Shown: positions 1 through 4,653, numbered from the stretch's first letter. The stretch: DNA of 5,004 nucleotides from JBIOWF01 sp044868295 (GCA_044868295.1 JBIOWF010000141.1:1-5004), one strand, 5' to 3'. Made by a program: numbers and translations. Notes: a model not told the origin generated them from the letters alone.

Positions 1-121
1 CGACTGGCCCACCAACGGCCGGCATCACTACGCCACACCCGCCAGCCGGGGTACGGCACAAGGTCACTGATCACATGACCATTGGGCACCACGCCCCGGA
101 CGAGGCCGGGTAGAGACGGAT

Positions 122-150
122 CCCCTACGGCGAGGGGTACAGTCCGTACC
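122..150 (-). terminator. Possible terminator hairpins after the XRE regulator
   Basis: Two small inverted repeats lie directly beyond the regulator's stop codon. One is GGTAC/GTACC (136-140 with 146-150, 5-nt loop). The other is CCCCT/AGGGG (122-126 with 133-137, 6-nt loop). They share bases 136-137, so they cannot both form fully. Neither is followed by a T run. Position is the main support for a terminator role. Confidence 0.35.
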
Positions 151-151
151 T

Positions 152-1366
152 CTACGCGGCGGGCAGTCTCAGGGCGCGGGCGAGATCCCGGGCATCATCA
201 CGCACCATCGACCCGCCGGAAACCATGAGCTCCTGCACCGCGGAACGGGTGAAAAGGTTGTATCCGACCGTTTCCGGGCTCGTCTCGTACGCCTTCTTCA
301 ACAGGTGGACGGTAGCCAGCGGCTCCTTCTTCAGCCGGTAGGCGCGGGCCGTTTCGACGATGTGGAACGCCCGCCGGGTCGCGGACGGCATCCCTCCCAA
401 GGTGATGCGGTTGGCCTGCCTGATCGCCTCATGCTCGTCCGCCAGATCCGCATACATGGTGATCGCGTACGCGTCCACCATGCCGCGGCCGAACAGCAGC
501 CACGGATGATGCCCGTCGAGGGCTTGCGCTGCTCGGTCAGCTAGATCCCAGTGCCGTTCCGCGTCGCCACGGCGTCCCGTCTTGGCGTACGACAGGGCGA
601 CAGCCAGATGCATCAGCCCCCACAGGCTGCGGTCCGTATCGCTGTCCTCCGGCCGCAGCAGTCCGGCGGCCTGGTGGGCAAGGTCGATCCGCGCCTCAGA
701 CTGCTCTCCGGCATCCCGGAAGACATGGTTCATGTACCAGGCCGCTGCGGCGATGGCGTGCGGGTCGTCGGCGTCTTGGGCGGCCTGCATCGCCCGGTCG
801 CCGGTGAGACGCACAAGCTCCGGCGTCGGCTGGAAAGACAGGAACAACTGGGTCAGGTGGTAGACCTGCGCCAGAGCGGCCAGGGCCGCACGCCGTGCGT
901 CGCCTTCGAGCTGCCGCACCGATGCCCGTGCGTCGTCCAGCAGGCGAGGGAGCACCGTAGCGACCGCGGTCCGCTGGTTGGGTGACCCGTGCCAGACCAT
1001 CCACGCCTGGGCGACATTGCCGGCGAGCGTCTCAGCGCGGACGGGTTCGCGGCTGGGAGAAGCGAGCGAGTAGCTGGCGAGGGCCCGCGCGATCTCGCTG
1101 GTCTTCTCGTGACGGGCCTTCGTGTACGTCGCCGTGGTGAGCTTCTGCTCGCCGGTCAGCTCGGCCAGGTCGTCGATTCCGAGGATCTCGGCCAGGCGGA
1201 TGAGCAGCGGCATGCGGGGCATGAGTAGCCGGCCGGTTTCCAGGGCCTTGACCCACTCGGCGGAGCGTCCGCACAGCTCACCGAGGACTTTGCGGGTCAT
1301 CCCTGCTCGTTCGCGGAAGAATCGGACTCGTTCGCTGAAAGCCATGGGCGTGCTAGCGTCATTCAT
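152..1366 (-). CDS. XRE-family HTH transcriptional regulator with TPR-like C-terminal region
   Basis: Cytoplasmic DNA-binding regulator of 404 residues. Residues about 10-65 form an HTH_XRE domain: FSERVRFFRERAGMTRKVLG leads into the recognition-helix segment SAEWVKALETGR. The rest is almost all alpha-helical, with paired-helix segments (for example AWYMNHVFRDAGEQSEARID and SYAKTGRRGDAERHWDLADR) that look like degenerate TPR repeats. This architecture is common in Streptomyces regulators whose helical part binds a ligand or partner. The frame is also open to a GTG at 1378, but AGGAAGG abuts that codon with no spacing, whereas it lies 11 nt from the ATG at 1366, so the ATG is preferred. A further ATG at 1345 is possible. 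The gene is divergent from the two-gene unit at 1663, and inverted repeats upstream suggest autoregulation. Its target and ligand cannot be read from sequence. Confidence 0.9.
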   Translation of the reverse strand: MNDASTPMAFSERVRFFRERAGMTRKVLGELCGRSAEWVKALETGRLLMPRMPLLIRLAEILGIDDLAELTGEQKLTTATYTKARHEKTSEIARALASYSLASPSREPVRAETLAGNVAQAWMVWHGSPNQRTAVATVLPRLLDDARASVRQLEGDARRAALAALAQVYHLTQLFLSFQPTPELVRLTGDRAMQAAQDADDPHAIAAAAWYMNHVFRDAGEQSEARIDLAHQAAGLLRPEDSDTDRSLWGLMHLAVALSYAKTGRRGDAERHWDLADRAAQALDGHHPWLLFGRGMVDAYAITMYADLADEHEAIRQANRITLGGMPSATRRAFHIVETARAYRLKKEPLATVHLLKKAYETSPETVGYNLFTRSAVQELMVSGGSMVRDDARDLARALRLPAA

Positions 1367-1385
1367 ACGGCCCTGCACCTTCCTG

Positions 1386-1408
1386 ATAGCTCGACACTCT
1401 CAGGCTAT
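1386..1408. promoter_or_regulatory. Imperfect 23-bp palindrome, candidate operator of the XRE regulator
   Basis: An inverted repeat has perfect outer arms ATAGC (1386-1390) and GCTAT (1404-1408), and 8 of 11 positions per arm are symmetric about base 1397. It lies about 20 bp upstream of the regulator's ATG at 1366, where a promoter or transcript start would be expected. XRE proteins bind dyad operators and often repress their own gene, so an autoregulatory site is plausible. That role is inferred from position and symmetry only. Confidence 0.4.
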
Positions 1409-1432
1409 GGCGCAGGGCCTTAATCGTGCGAG

Positions 1433-1448
1433 GGGTTGATCGCAACCC
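1433..1448. repeat. 16-bp inverted repeat GGGTTG-ATCG-CAACCC in the divergent intergenic region
   Basis: A perfect 6-bp dyad with a 4-nt centre lies about 67 bp upstream of the leftward regulator start and 215 bp upstream of the rightward 72-residue gene. It could be a second operator or a small hairpin. Its sequence is unrelated to the palindrome at 1386-1408. Confidence 0.35.
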
Positions 1449-1595
1449 GATCCCGCAGTCCCGGGTGGTCCTGTCCCTTCCTGACCGCAGGCCGGGGCGG
1501 CTTTCCACCGCCAGTTCGCCTCAGGCGTAGCCGCCCATCCTGGCGCTCCCACCTCGTAAACAACTCTTCGGACGTCATTCACTGTGCCAAGGTGT

Positions 1596-1629
1596 GGCGG
1601 GGGCGGTCTAGGCGGGGGCGGGCCGGGAA
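1596..1629 (+). repeat. G-rich 15-bp tandem repeat, possible G-quadruplex, upstream of the two-gene unit
   Basis: GGCGGGGGCGG occurs twice with a 15-bp period (1596-1606 and 1611-1621) and is followed by more G runs up to about 1627. Counting runs of three or more G gives four tracts (1599-1603, 1614-1618, 1620-1622, 1625-1627), enough for a three-tetrad quadruplex on the plus strand, although one loop would be about 10 nt. It ends about 35 bp before the ATG at 1663. Confidence 0.4.
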
Positions 1630-1631
1630 CA

Positions 1632-1652
1632 TACACTCACGAGGCGTAAGGG
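1632..1652 (+). promoter_or_regulatory. Weak promoter -10 candidate and ribosome binding site of the two-gene unit
   Basis: TACACT (1632-1637) matches four of six bases of the bacterial -10 consensus and would place transcript start near 1644. No convincing -35 element is seen at 16-18 bp. AAGG (1648-1651), preceded by GAGG, gives a modest Shine-Dalgarno site 11 nt before the ATG at 1663. The promoter call is tentative. Confidence 0.3.
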
Positions 1653-1662
1653 CAAATCGGAT

Positions 1663-1881
1663 ATGGCCCCGAAGCATCCCAACAAGGACATCCGGAAGTT
1701 CATCAAAGAAGCGGAGGAGCAGAGTTGGAGAGTCGACCCGCCTAAGGGTCGCTACTGGTCCATGTGGTGCCCGTGTGGCGAGCACAAGAGCACACTCAAG
1801 ATCAGCCCATCCAACCCCCGGTACCTGCCAGAACTTCGGAAGAAACTGAGCCGCGAGACATGCTGGAAGGAGGTGGGCTGA
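1663..1881 (+). CDS. Small basic protein, HicA-like fold group (putative toxin-like component)
   Basis: Protein of 72 residues, rich in Lys and Arg. The N-terminal NKDIRKFIKEAEEQSWRVD reads as a helix followed by a strand. It continues with GRYWSMWCPCGEHKSTLKIS (about residues 29-48), then SPSNPRY and a C-terminal helix ending in TCW. Helix-strand-strand-strand-helix order with an 'NKDI..(8-12)..GW/SW RV' start is typical of small proteins related to HicA mRNA interferases. The usual HicA glycine-histidine site is G29-R30-Y31-W32 here, and the only nearby His is H41 in the EHK segment, so ribonuclease activity is not assured. C36 and C38 (CPC) with C67 might bind a metal. The next gene follows after 3 bp, so co-translation is expected. 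The CDS is well supported; the HicA relationship is recalled from family patterns and is moderate. Confidence 0.82.
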   Translation: MAPKHPNKDIRKFIKEAEEQSWRVDPPKGRYWSMWCPCGEHKSTLKISPSNPRYLPELRKKLSRETCWKEVG

Positions 1882-1884
1882 GTC

Positions 1885-2229
1885 ATGAAATTCAAGGCTG
1901 ACATGACCGTCGTATTCACTGGCGACCTTGCACTCCTCGACTCCCGGACTGATGAGCTCATGGAGCAGCTGCTGACGATCGAGGATGCCGATCCTGTGAT
2001 CGAGGACCCCGACATCACCGCCACACTGAGCACGGGCGTTGTGCAGGTCAGCATGTTCCTAGACGTGGACGACCTGGGCGAGGCAGCACAGAAGCTGCTG
2101 GCGACGGTGCGGCATGCCATCCACGCTATTGGCGATGGCACCCCCGGCTGGGATCGGGCGGCAAAGGCTGTGCAGGAGCTATGCATGGCCGTAAGGCCGG
2201 TGCAGGACCGCGAGCTGGTAGACGCCTAA
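1885..2229 (+). CDS. Acidic conserved hypothetical protein, putative partner of the HicA-like protein
   Basis: Protein of 114 residues, strongly acidic in its first two thirds. The predicted order is strand (KADMTVVFTG), helix (about 20-37, DELMEQLLTIED), strand (ITATLSTG), strand (VVQVSMFLDV), then a long helix (about 67-87, AAQKLLATVRHAIHAIGDGT). This beta-alpha-beta-beta-alpha layout resembles small ferredoxin-like or HicB-like N-terminal folds. A GGAGG site at 1869-1873 sits inside the end of the upstream gene, 11 nt before this ATG, so translation is probably coupled. Acidic charge, second position and the basic neighbour fit a neutralising partner. There is no recognisable DNA-binding domain such as the one many HicB proteins carry. 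A stretch ending in GTPGWD near residues 88-93 resembles actinobacterial hypothetical proteins I recall. The function is inferred, not shown. Confidence 0.85.
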   Translation: MKFKADMTVVFTGDLALLDSRTDELMEQLLTIEDADPVIEDPDITATLSTGVVQVSMFLDVDDLGEAAQKLLATVRHAIHAIGDGTPGWDRAAKAVQELCMAVRPVQDRELVDA

Positions 2230-2242
2230 CCCGCAGACTTTG

Positions 2243-2277
2243 AGGCGCCCCGTTTCTTTCGAGGAGCGGGGCGCTTT
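2243..2277 (+). terminator. Intrinsic terminator of the two-gene unit, TTCG-capped hairpin
   Basis: GCGCCCCG (2245-2252) pairs with CGGGGCGC (2267-2274). The stem continues inward with G-U, A-U and G-C pairs to a TTCG tetraloop at 2258-2261, and three T follow (2275-2277). It lies 14 bp beyond the stop codon at 2229. A second GCGCCCCG at 2282-2289 can pair with the same right arm, giving an alternative hairpin. The structure may also stop leftward transcription from the repressor gene. Confidence 0.75.
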
Positions 2278-2310
2278 GGTTGCGCCCCGTCTGATCACGT
2301 GTCCACGGTA

Positions 2311-2377
2311 GGGCCGACCGGCCCGTGTCGCCCGAGAGAAAACGATCGTGGTGTGGGATTCCCACCGATAAAATCGG
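2311..2377. repeat. Cluster of short inverted repeats between convergent genes
   Basis: Three dyads occur in the gap between the two-gene unit and the repressor's stop codon: GGGCCG/CGGCCC (2311-2316 with 2319-2324), GTGGGA/TCCCAC around base 2359 (2353-2365) and CCGAT/ATCGG (2365-2369 with 2373-2377). An outer GTGGT (2348-2352) can pair with ACCAC (2385-2389). The location beyond the repressor's 3' end suggests termination structures for leftward transcription, though the 13-bp palindrome could also be a protein site. Confidence 0.35.
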
Positions 2378-2389
2378 CGCCATAACCAC

Positions 2390-3106
2390 TCACTCACCTG
2401 ATCGCGAGTCCGCGGTGCGGATCCTGCGACGTTCGTCGTCGACATGCGCCAGAAGCTCATCCAGGGGCGGCGGCGTGAGTCCGCGGCGGCGCATATCCAC
2501 CCGCAGGCGCTTGAGCATCGTCTCGATGACGCGCATGCGCTCCTCTTCCTGCTGGGATGCGTGGAGGTTTAGCTCCCTTTCGGGCTCGCCAGGGGCGGTG
2601 TTGGCGATGCTCTGCTGCGCGATGCTCCTACGGAGAGAGTTCTTCCAGGCGTTGACATGCTGCTCGTGGGCTCGGTAGTCGCCGAGCGTGGCGGCGTTTT
2701 GGTGCCACTCGTCGTATTCGGGCCCGTAGTGGTGCCAGCCGGCCTCGTCGGCGAGGGCGAAGGCCTGTTCGCCGTCGAACCATTTGACGACCTCCCACGT
2801 GTTGGTCACGTGGCCGGGGTGGACTTCGACGTTCTCCTGGTGGCCGAGCGGGAACACCAGGAGCGTCGGCGGGACGCGGAGCGCTCGGGCGAGGATGATC
2901 AGTTCGGCGACGGAGATGTTGTGCCGGATGCCCTTCTCCAGCTTGGCGATCACGGACCGGTCTAGCGGCAGGCCGAGCTCGGCGCATCGGTCGGCGAGTT
3001 GCAGGACGGTCATGCCGATGCCGTCGCCGGCGCGCTTGCGGTAGTACTCGATGCGTTTGCCGATGTCAGCGGTGAAGCGGGTAGCCCAATCACGATCTTG
3101 TTCCAT
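2390..3106 (-). CDS. XRE-family phage-type repressor
   Basis: Cytoplasmic DNA-binding protein of 238 residues. Residues about 12-85 form an HTH_XRE domain: IGKRIEYYRKRAG, then TVLQLADRCAELG, the recognition-helix region DRSVIAKLEKG, and VAELIILARALRVPP. The middle (about 105-160) is rich in aromatic and acidic residues. The C-terminal part (about 178-235) is highly charged and helical (QQEEERMRVIETMLKRLRVD), likely a coiled coil for dimerisation. No LexA/CI-type peptidase motif is seen, so release probably does not use RecA-stimulated self-cleavage. The frame is open to a TTG at 3115, but the ATG at 3106 fits a leaderless transcript and no Shine-Dalgarno site is visible. The gene diverges from an AlpA-like protein and antirepressor, the layout of temperate-phage and integrative-element switches in Streptomyces. 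The repressor role is inferred from domain and context. Confidence 0.9.
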   Translation of the reverse strand: MEQDRDWATRFTADIGKRIEYYRKRAGDGIGMTVLQLADRCAELGLPLDRSVIAKLEKGIRHNISVAELIILARALRVPPTLLVFPLGHQENVEVHPGHVTNTWEVVKWFDGEQAFALADEAGWHHYGPEYDEWHQNAATLGDYRAHEQHVNAWKNSLRRSIAQQSIANTAPGEPERELNLHASQQEEERMRVIETMLKRLRVDMRRRGLTPPPLDELLAHVDDERRRIRTADSRSGE

Positions 3107-3120
3107 AACGGTCAATTCTA

Positions 3121-3133
3121 CACTCGTCGTGTG
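3121..3133. promoter_or_regulatory. 13-bp near-palindrome in the repressor promoter spacer, candidate operator
   Basis: CACTCGTCGTGTG is symmetric at five of six positions per arm around base 3127 and fills most of the spacer between the repressor -35 and -10. The plus-strand TTGACA begins 3 bp later. A dimer bound here would block the repressor promoter and could reach the divergent one. The operator role is inferred. Confidence 0.45.
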
Positions 3134-3135
3134 AT

Positions 3136-3141
3136 TTGACA
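3136..3141 (+). promoter_or_regulatory. Consensus -35 element of the rightward early promoter
   Basis: TTGACA matches the -35 consensus at all six positions and points toward the AlpA-like gene. It overlaps the leftward -35 (CTGTCA, 3142-3137) by five bases. No good -10 is found at 17-18 bp; the best later match, TGTAAC at 3165-3170, would need a 23-bp spacer. The promoter may need an activator or use an extended or atypical -10. Confidence 0.45.
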
Positions 3142-3205
3142 GTATCCCGATCTTCGGAGCAATCTGTAACCGCCACGGTCATCAAGCGGGAACGGACCGA
3201 CCGTC

Positions 3206-3376
3206 ATGGAACAAGAATTTGTCAAGAAGAAGGCCGTAGCCAAGTTCTTGGGCATCACCATCGCGACCCTCGACCGGTGGGCCAAGAAAGGCATCTGCCC
3301 CGCGCCGATCAAGCTCGGCCCCCGCCTGGTCCGCTACCGGCGCTCCGAGATCCTCGCCTGGCTCGACAACCGCTGA
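3206..3376 (+). CDS. AlpA/excisionase-type small HTH protein (MerR-like winged helix)
   Basis: A 56-residue protein. The start is MEQEFVKKKAVAKFLGIT; IATLDRWAKKGICPAPIKL gives the helix-turn-helix and wing, followed by VRYRRSEILAWLDNR. The order 'K.AVA.FLGI...TLDRW...G..P.P.KLG.R.VRYR.SEI..WL' is the classic pattern of AlpA-like and Xis-like proteins, which bind DNA to direct excision or to activate mobile-element genes. The ATG at 3206 is the only reasonable start, since the frame is closed by a TAA at 3167. The Shine-Dalgarno site is weak (GGGA about 14 nt upstream). It lies divergent from the repressor and upstream of the antirepressor, as the first gene of a rightward early unit. No integrase is visible in the window, so a transcriptional role is as likely as excision. 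Confidence 0.88.
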   Translation: MEQEFVKKKAVAKFLGITIATLDRWAKKGICPAPIKLGPRLVRYRRSEILAWLDNR

Positions 3377-3383
3377 AACAGCA

Positions 3384-3415
3384 AGACGCCTCGGTGATCC
3401 CACACCGAGGCGTCT
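3384..3415 (+). terminator. Perfect 13-bp hairpin between the AlpA-like gene and the antirepressor
   Basis: AGACGCCTCGGTG (3384-3396) and CACCGAGGCGTCT (3403-3415) are exact complements around a 6-nt loop, ATCCCA. The structure begins 8 bp after the AlpA-like stop codon and ends 38 bp before the antirepressor ATG. There is no T run (CAAGTT follows). Actinomycete terminators often lack one, so it may be a full or partial terminator that lowers antirepressor expression, or a processing site. Confidence 0.65.
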
Positions 3416-3453
3416 CAAGTTCCCGCCCAACCACCAAGAAAGACAGGAAACGA

Positions 3454-4353
3454 ATGCACGGACAGGATAACCTGCCCTTCCCCTCGGAGCCCATCACCTG
3501 GGGTATCCGCGAGTTCGACGGCCACCCGGTCCTCACCGCGACCGTAGACGGCATCCTCCACTACGAGAACGTTGGGCTGTGCGGCCTCCTCCTGCACTCC
3601 AACCCGAGCAAGGCCCTGGCCGACTGGACCGACCTGACTCAGCGGATCAGCCTCGACGTCCGGGGCGCGAATTCCCTAACCGGATGGGAGGGATATCGCA
3701 GAGGCAACCCCAACAGGGCGTTCGTCACGCGCGAGGGAGCCAACCGCCTCCTGCTGAAAAGCAAGGCACCCGGCGCGGACAGAGTTCACAGGTGGCTCGC
3801 CGACGACGTCATGCCCGCCCTCGAAGACCAAGGCACATACGCCATGCCGGGCGCGGCGCCTCGGGAGCTCGCCGCGCGACCGAACTTCGTGGGCATGGAC
3901 GAGCAGACCCTCATGTTCGTCCACCGGCAGAGCCAGGACCTCGCGCTGTACGTCCAGGCGCTCATCGAGGAGAAGCGGAAGACGGCCGAGCTCCTGCCCG
4001 GCGCCGAACTGGCCGCCACGTACGCCGCCGCCAACGGCGTCACGGCCATGCGGTCCTTCGCCCGCGACGTCCAGCAGTGGGCCAGGGAGCGCGGCGTGCG
4101 CGTCCTCCAGCAGCAGGTGTTCGACTACCTCGGACACCTCGGCCTGATCATCCGGGCGCGCACGTCCGAACACGGCCAGGCCACCGCGTTCGCCATCGCG
4201 GCCGGCCACGCCGAGAACGAAACCGTCCTCATCCGGCGGAGGAACGGCGTCGTGGAGAAACGCAAGTACGGGAAGCTCACCGCGAAGGGGGAGGATCACG
4301 CGTTCAAGCGGATCCGCGCGGCCATCACCGAGCACGGGACGCTCGACGTGTAG
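3454..4353 (+). CDS. Phage antirepressor-like protein, BRO-N plus KilAC domains
   Basis: Protein of 299 residues with two phage regulatory domains. Residues about 14-130 are a BRO-N domain: IREFDGHPVLTATVDG at the start, and near its end FVTREGANRLLLKSKAPGAD and VHRWLADDVMPALEDQGTY. Residues about 180-297 match the KilAC (ANT) C-terminal domain: AELLPGAELAATYAAANGVT, a segment ending in QQVFDYLGHLGLI, and a basic strand pair near RRRNGVVEKRKYGKLTAKG. Proteins of this type bind phage repressors or DNA and promote lytic or mobile-element gene expression. The frame is open further upstream to 3136, but that part overlaps the AlpA-like gene in another frame and has no family similarity. ATG 3454 has AGGA (3445-3448) 5 nt away. 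The likely partner is the divergent XRE repressor (inference from context). Confidence 0.93.
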   Translation: MHGQDNLPFPSEPITWGIREFDGHPVLTATVDGILHYENVGLCGLLLHSNPSKALADWTDLTQRISLDVRGANSLTGWEGYRRGNPNRAFVTREGANRLLLKSKAPGADRVHRWLADDVMPALEDQGTYAMPGAAPRELAARPNFVGMDEQTLMFVHRQSQDLALYVQALIEEKRKTAELLPGAELAATYAAANGVTAMRSFARDVQQWARERGVRVLQQQVFDYLGHLGLIIRARTSEHGQATAFAIAAGHAENETVLIRRRNGVVEKRKYGKLTAKGEDHAFKRIRAAITEHGTLDV

Positions 4354-4364
4354 GCAACTCGGCC

Positions 4365-4396
4365 GGCGCCCCGCTTCAAGAGGAGCGGGGCGCTTT
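4365..4396 (+). terminator. Intrinsic terminator of the antirepressor gene
   Basis: GCGCCCCGCT (4366-4375) pairs with AGCGGGGCGC (4384-4393). T4376-G4383 and C4377-G4382 extend the stem to an AAGA loop, and three T follow at 4394-4396. The hairpin lies 12 bp beyond the stop codon. Its right arm and inner stem are also the last codons of the convergent leftward gene. It shares a 17-bp identical stretch with the terminator at 2243-2277. Confidence 0.75.
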
Positions 4397-4633
4397 CGTT
4401 GCCGCCCGGTAGAGATGCCAGACGTACCACTCGCCAAGGGACCGGACCTTGACGGTTGTGACGACGCCTGCCGCGTCTTCTTCCACGTCCCGCCACACCT
4501 CGATGAGCGACCACGCCCACGCGATGGCCGCCGCCCGGCAGCAGTCTGGGACGGAAGCGTGTACGGCCAGGCGGCGTAGTGCGGCGAGGTTGGCTTGGGC
4601 GGTGTGGTCGGCTGGGTTGTGCGGGTGGTGCAT
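4376..4633 (-). CDS. Hypothetical 85-residue protein
   Basis: I do not recognise the family. The N-terminus is His-rich (MHHPHNPADHT). The central part looks helical (AALRRLAVHASVPD, CRAAAIAWAWSLIEVWRDVE) and is followed by two strand-like segments (GVVTTVKVRSL, EWYVWHLYRA). There is no signal peptide; the alanine/tryptophan-rich helix is too short and too interrupted to be a clear membrane segment. The ATG at 4633 has GGAG 5 nt upstream, a good ribosome binding site, and the residue composition looks natural, unlike the opposite-strand frame. It is convergent with the antirepressor, with 22 bp between stop codons, and its last residues (ATKAPRSS) are encoded within that gene's terminator hairpin. 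Small proteins of this kind are frequent cargo in Streptomyces mobile elements. Confidence 0.6.
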   Translation of the reverse strand: MHHPHNPADHTAQANLAALRRLAVHASVPDCCRAAAIAWAWSLIEVWRDVEEDAAGVVTTVKVRSLGEWYVWHLYRAATKAPRSS

Positions 4634-4653
4634 GCCGACTCCGGAGTGCGGCC

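Larger units (their letters stand above)
3115..3142 (-). promoter_or_regulatory. Repressor promoter, probably giving a leaderless transcript
   Basis: On the minus strand CTGTCA (3142-3137, four of six matches to -35) is followed after 16 bp by TAGAAT (3120-3115, five of six matches to -10). The expected transcript start, about 7-8 bases further on, falls at or next to the ATG at 3106. With no Shine-Dalgarno sequence present, a leaderless mRNA is the simplest reading; such mRNAs are common in actinomycetes. Confidence 0.6.

Noticed and set aside
62..80. GGTCA/TGACC inverted repeat near the left edge
   Set aside because: Only 5-bp arms with an asymmetric 9-bp centre, and no adjacent gene start; too likely by chance to call a site.
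1..113. Possible 3' end of a rightward gene at the left edge
   Set aside because: Two plus-strand frames are open from the edge (stops at 68-70 and 111-113), but neither gives a recognisable protein segment and the fragments are too short to judge.
1436..1849. 137-residue plus-strand open frame overlapping the HicA-like gene
   Set aside because: Low-complexity Arg/Ser/Pro composition and no ribosome binding site; it runs through the gap and out of frame with the better-supported 72-residue gene.
1752..2186. 144-residue minus-strand open frame opposite the two-gene unit
   Set aside because: Ser-rich antisense translation of the plus-strand pair, with no start signal or family resemblance.
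3136..3453. Extension of the antirepressor frame upstream to a TTG at 3136
   Set aside because: The translated part before residue MHGQDN has a shadow-like Arg/Pro-rich composition and overlaps the AlpA-like gene in a different frame. ATG 3454 has its own ribosome binding site and begins directly before the BRO-N domain.
3579..4412. 277-residue plus-strand open frame within the antirepressor
   Set aside because: It is composed almost entirely of Arg, Pro, Gly and Ala, typical of an alternative frame of a high-GC gene, and overlaps a well-supported gene.
3676..4437. 253-residue minus-strand open frame opposite the antirepressor
   Set aside because: It is an antisense shadow of the KilAC/BRO-N gene with no recognisable domain.
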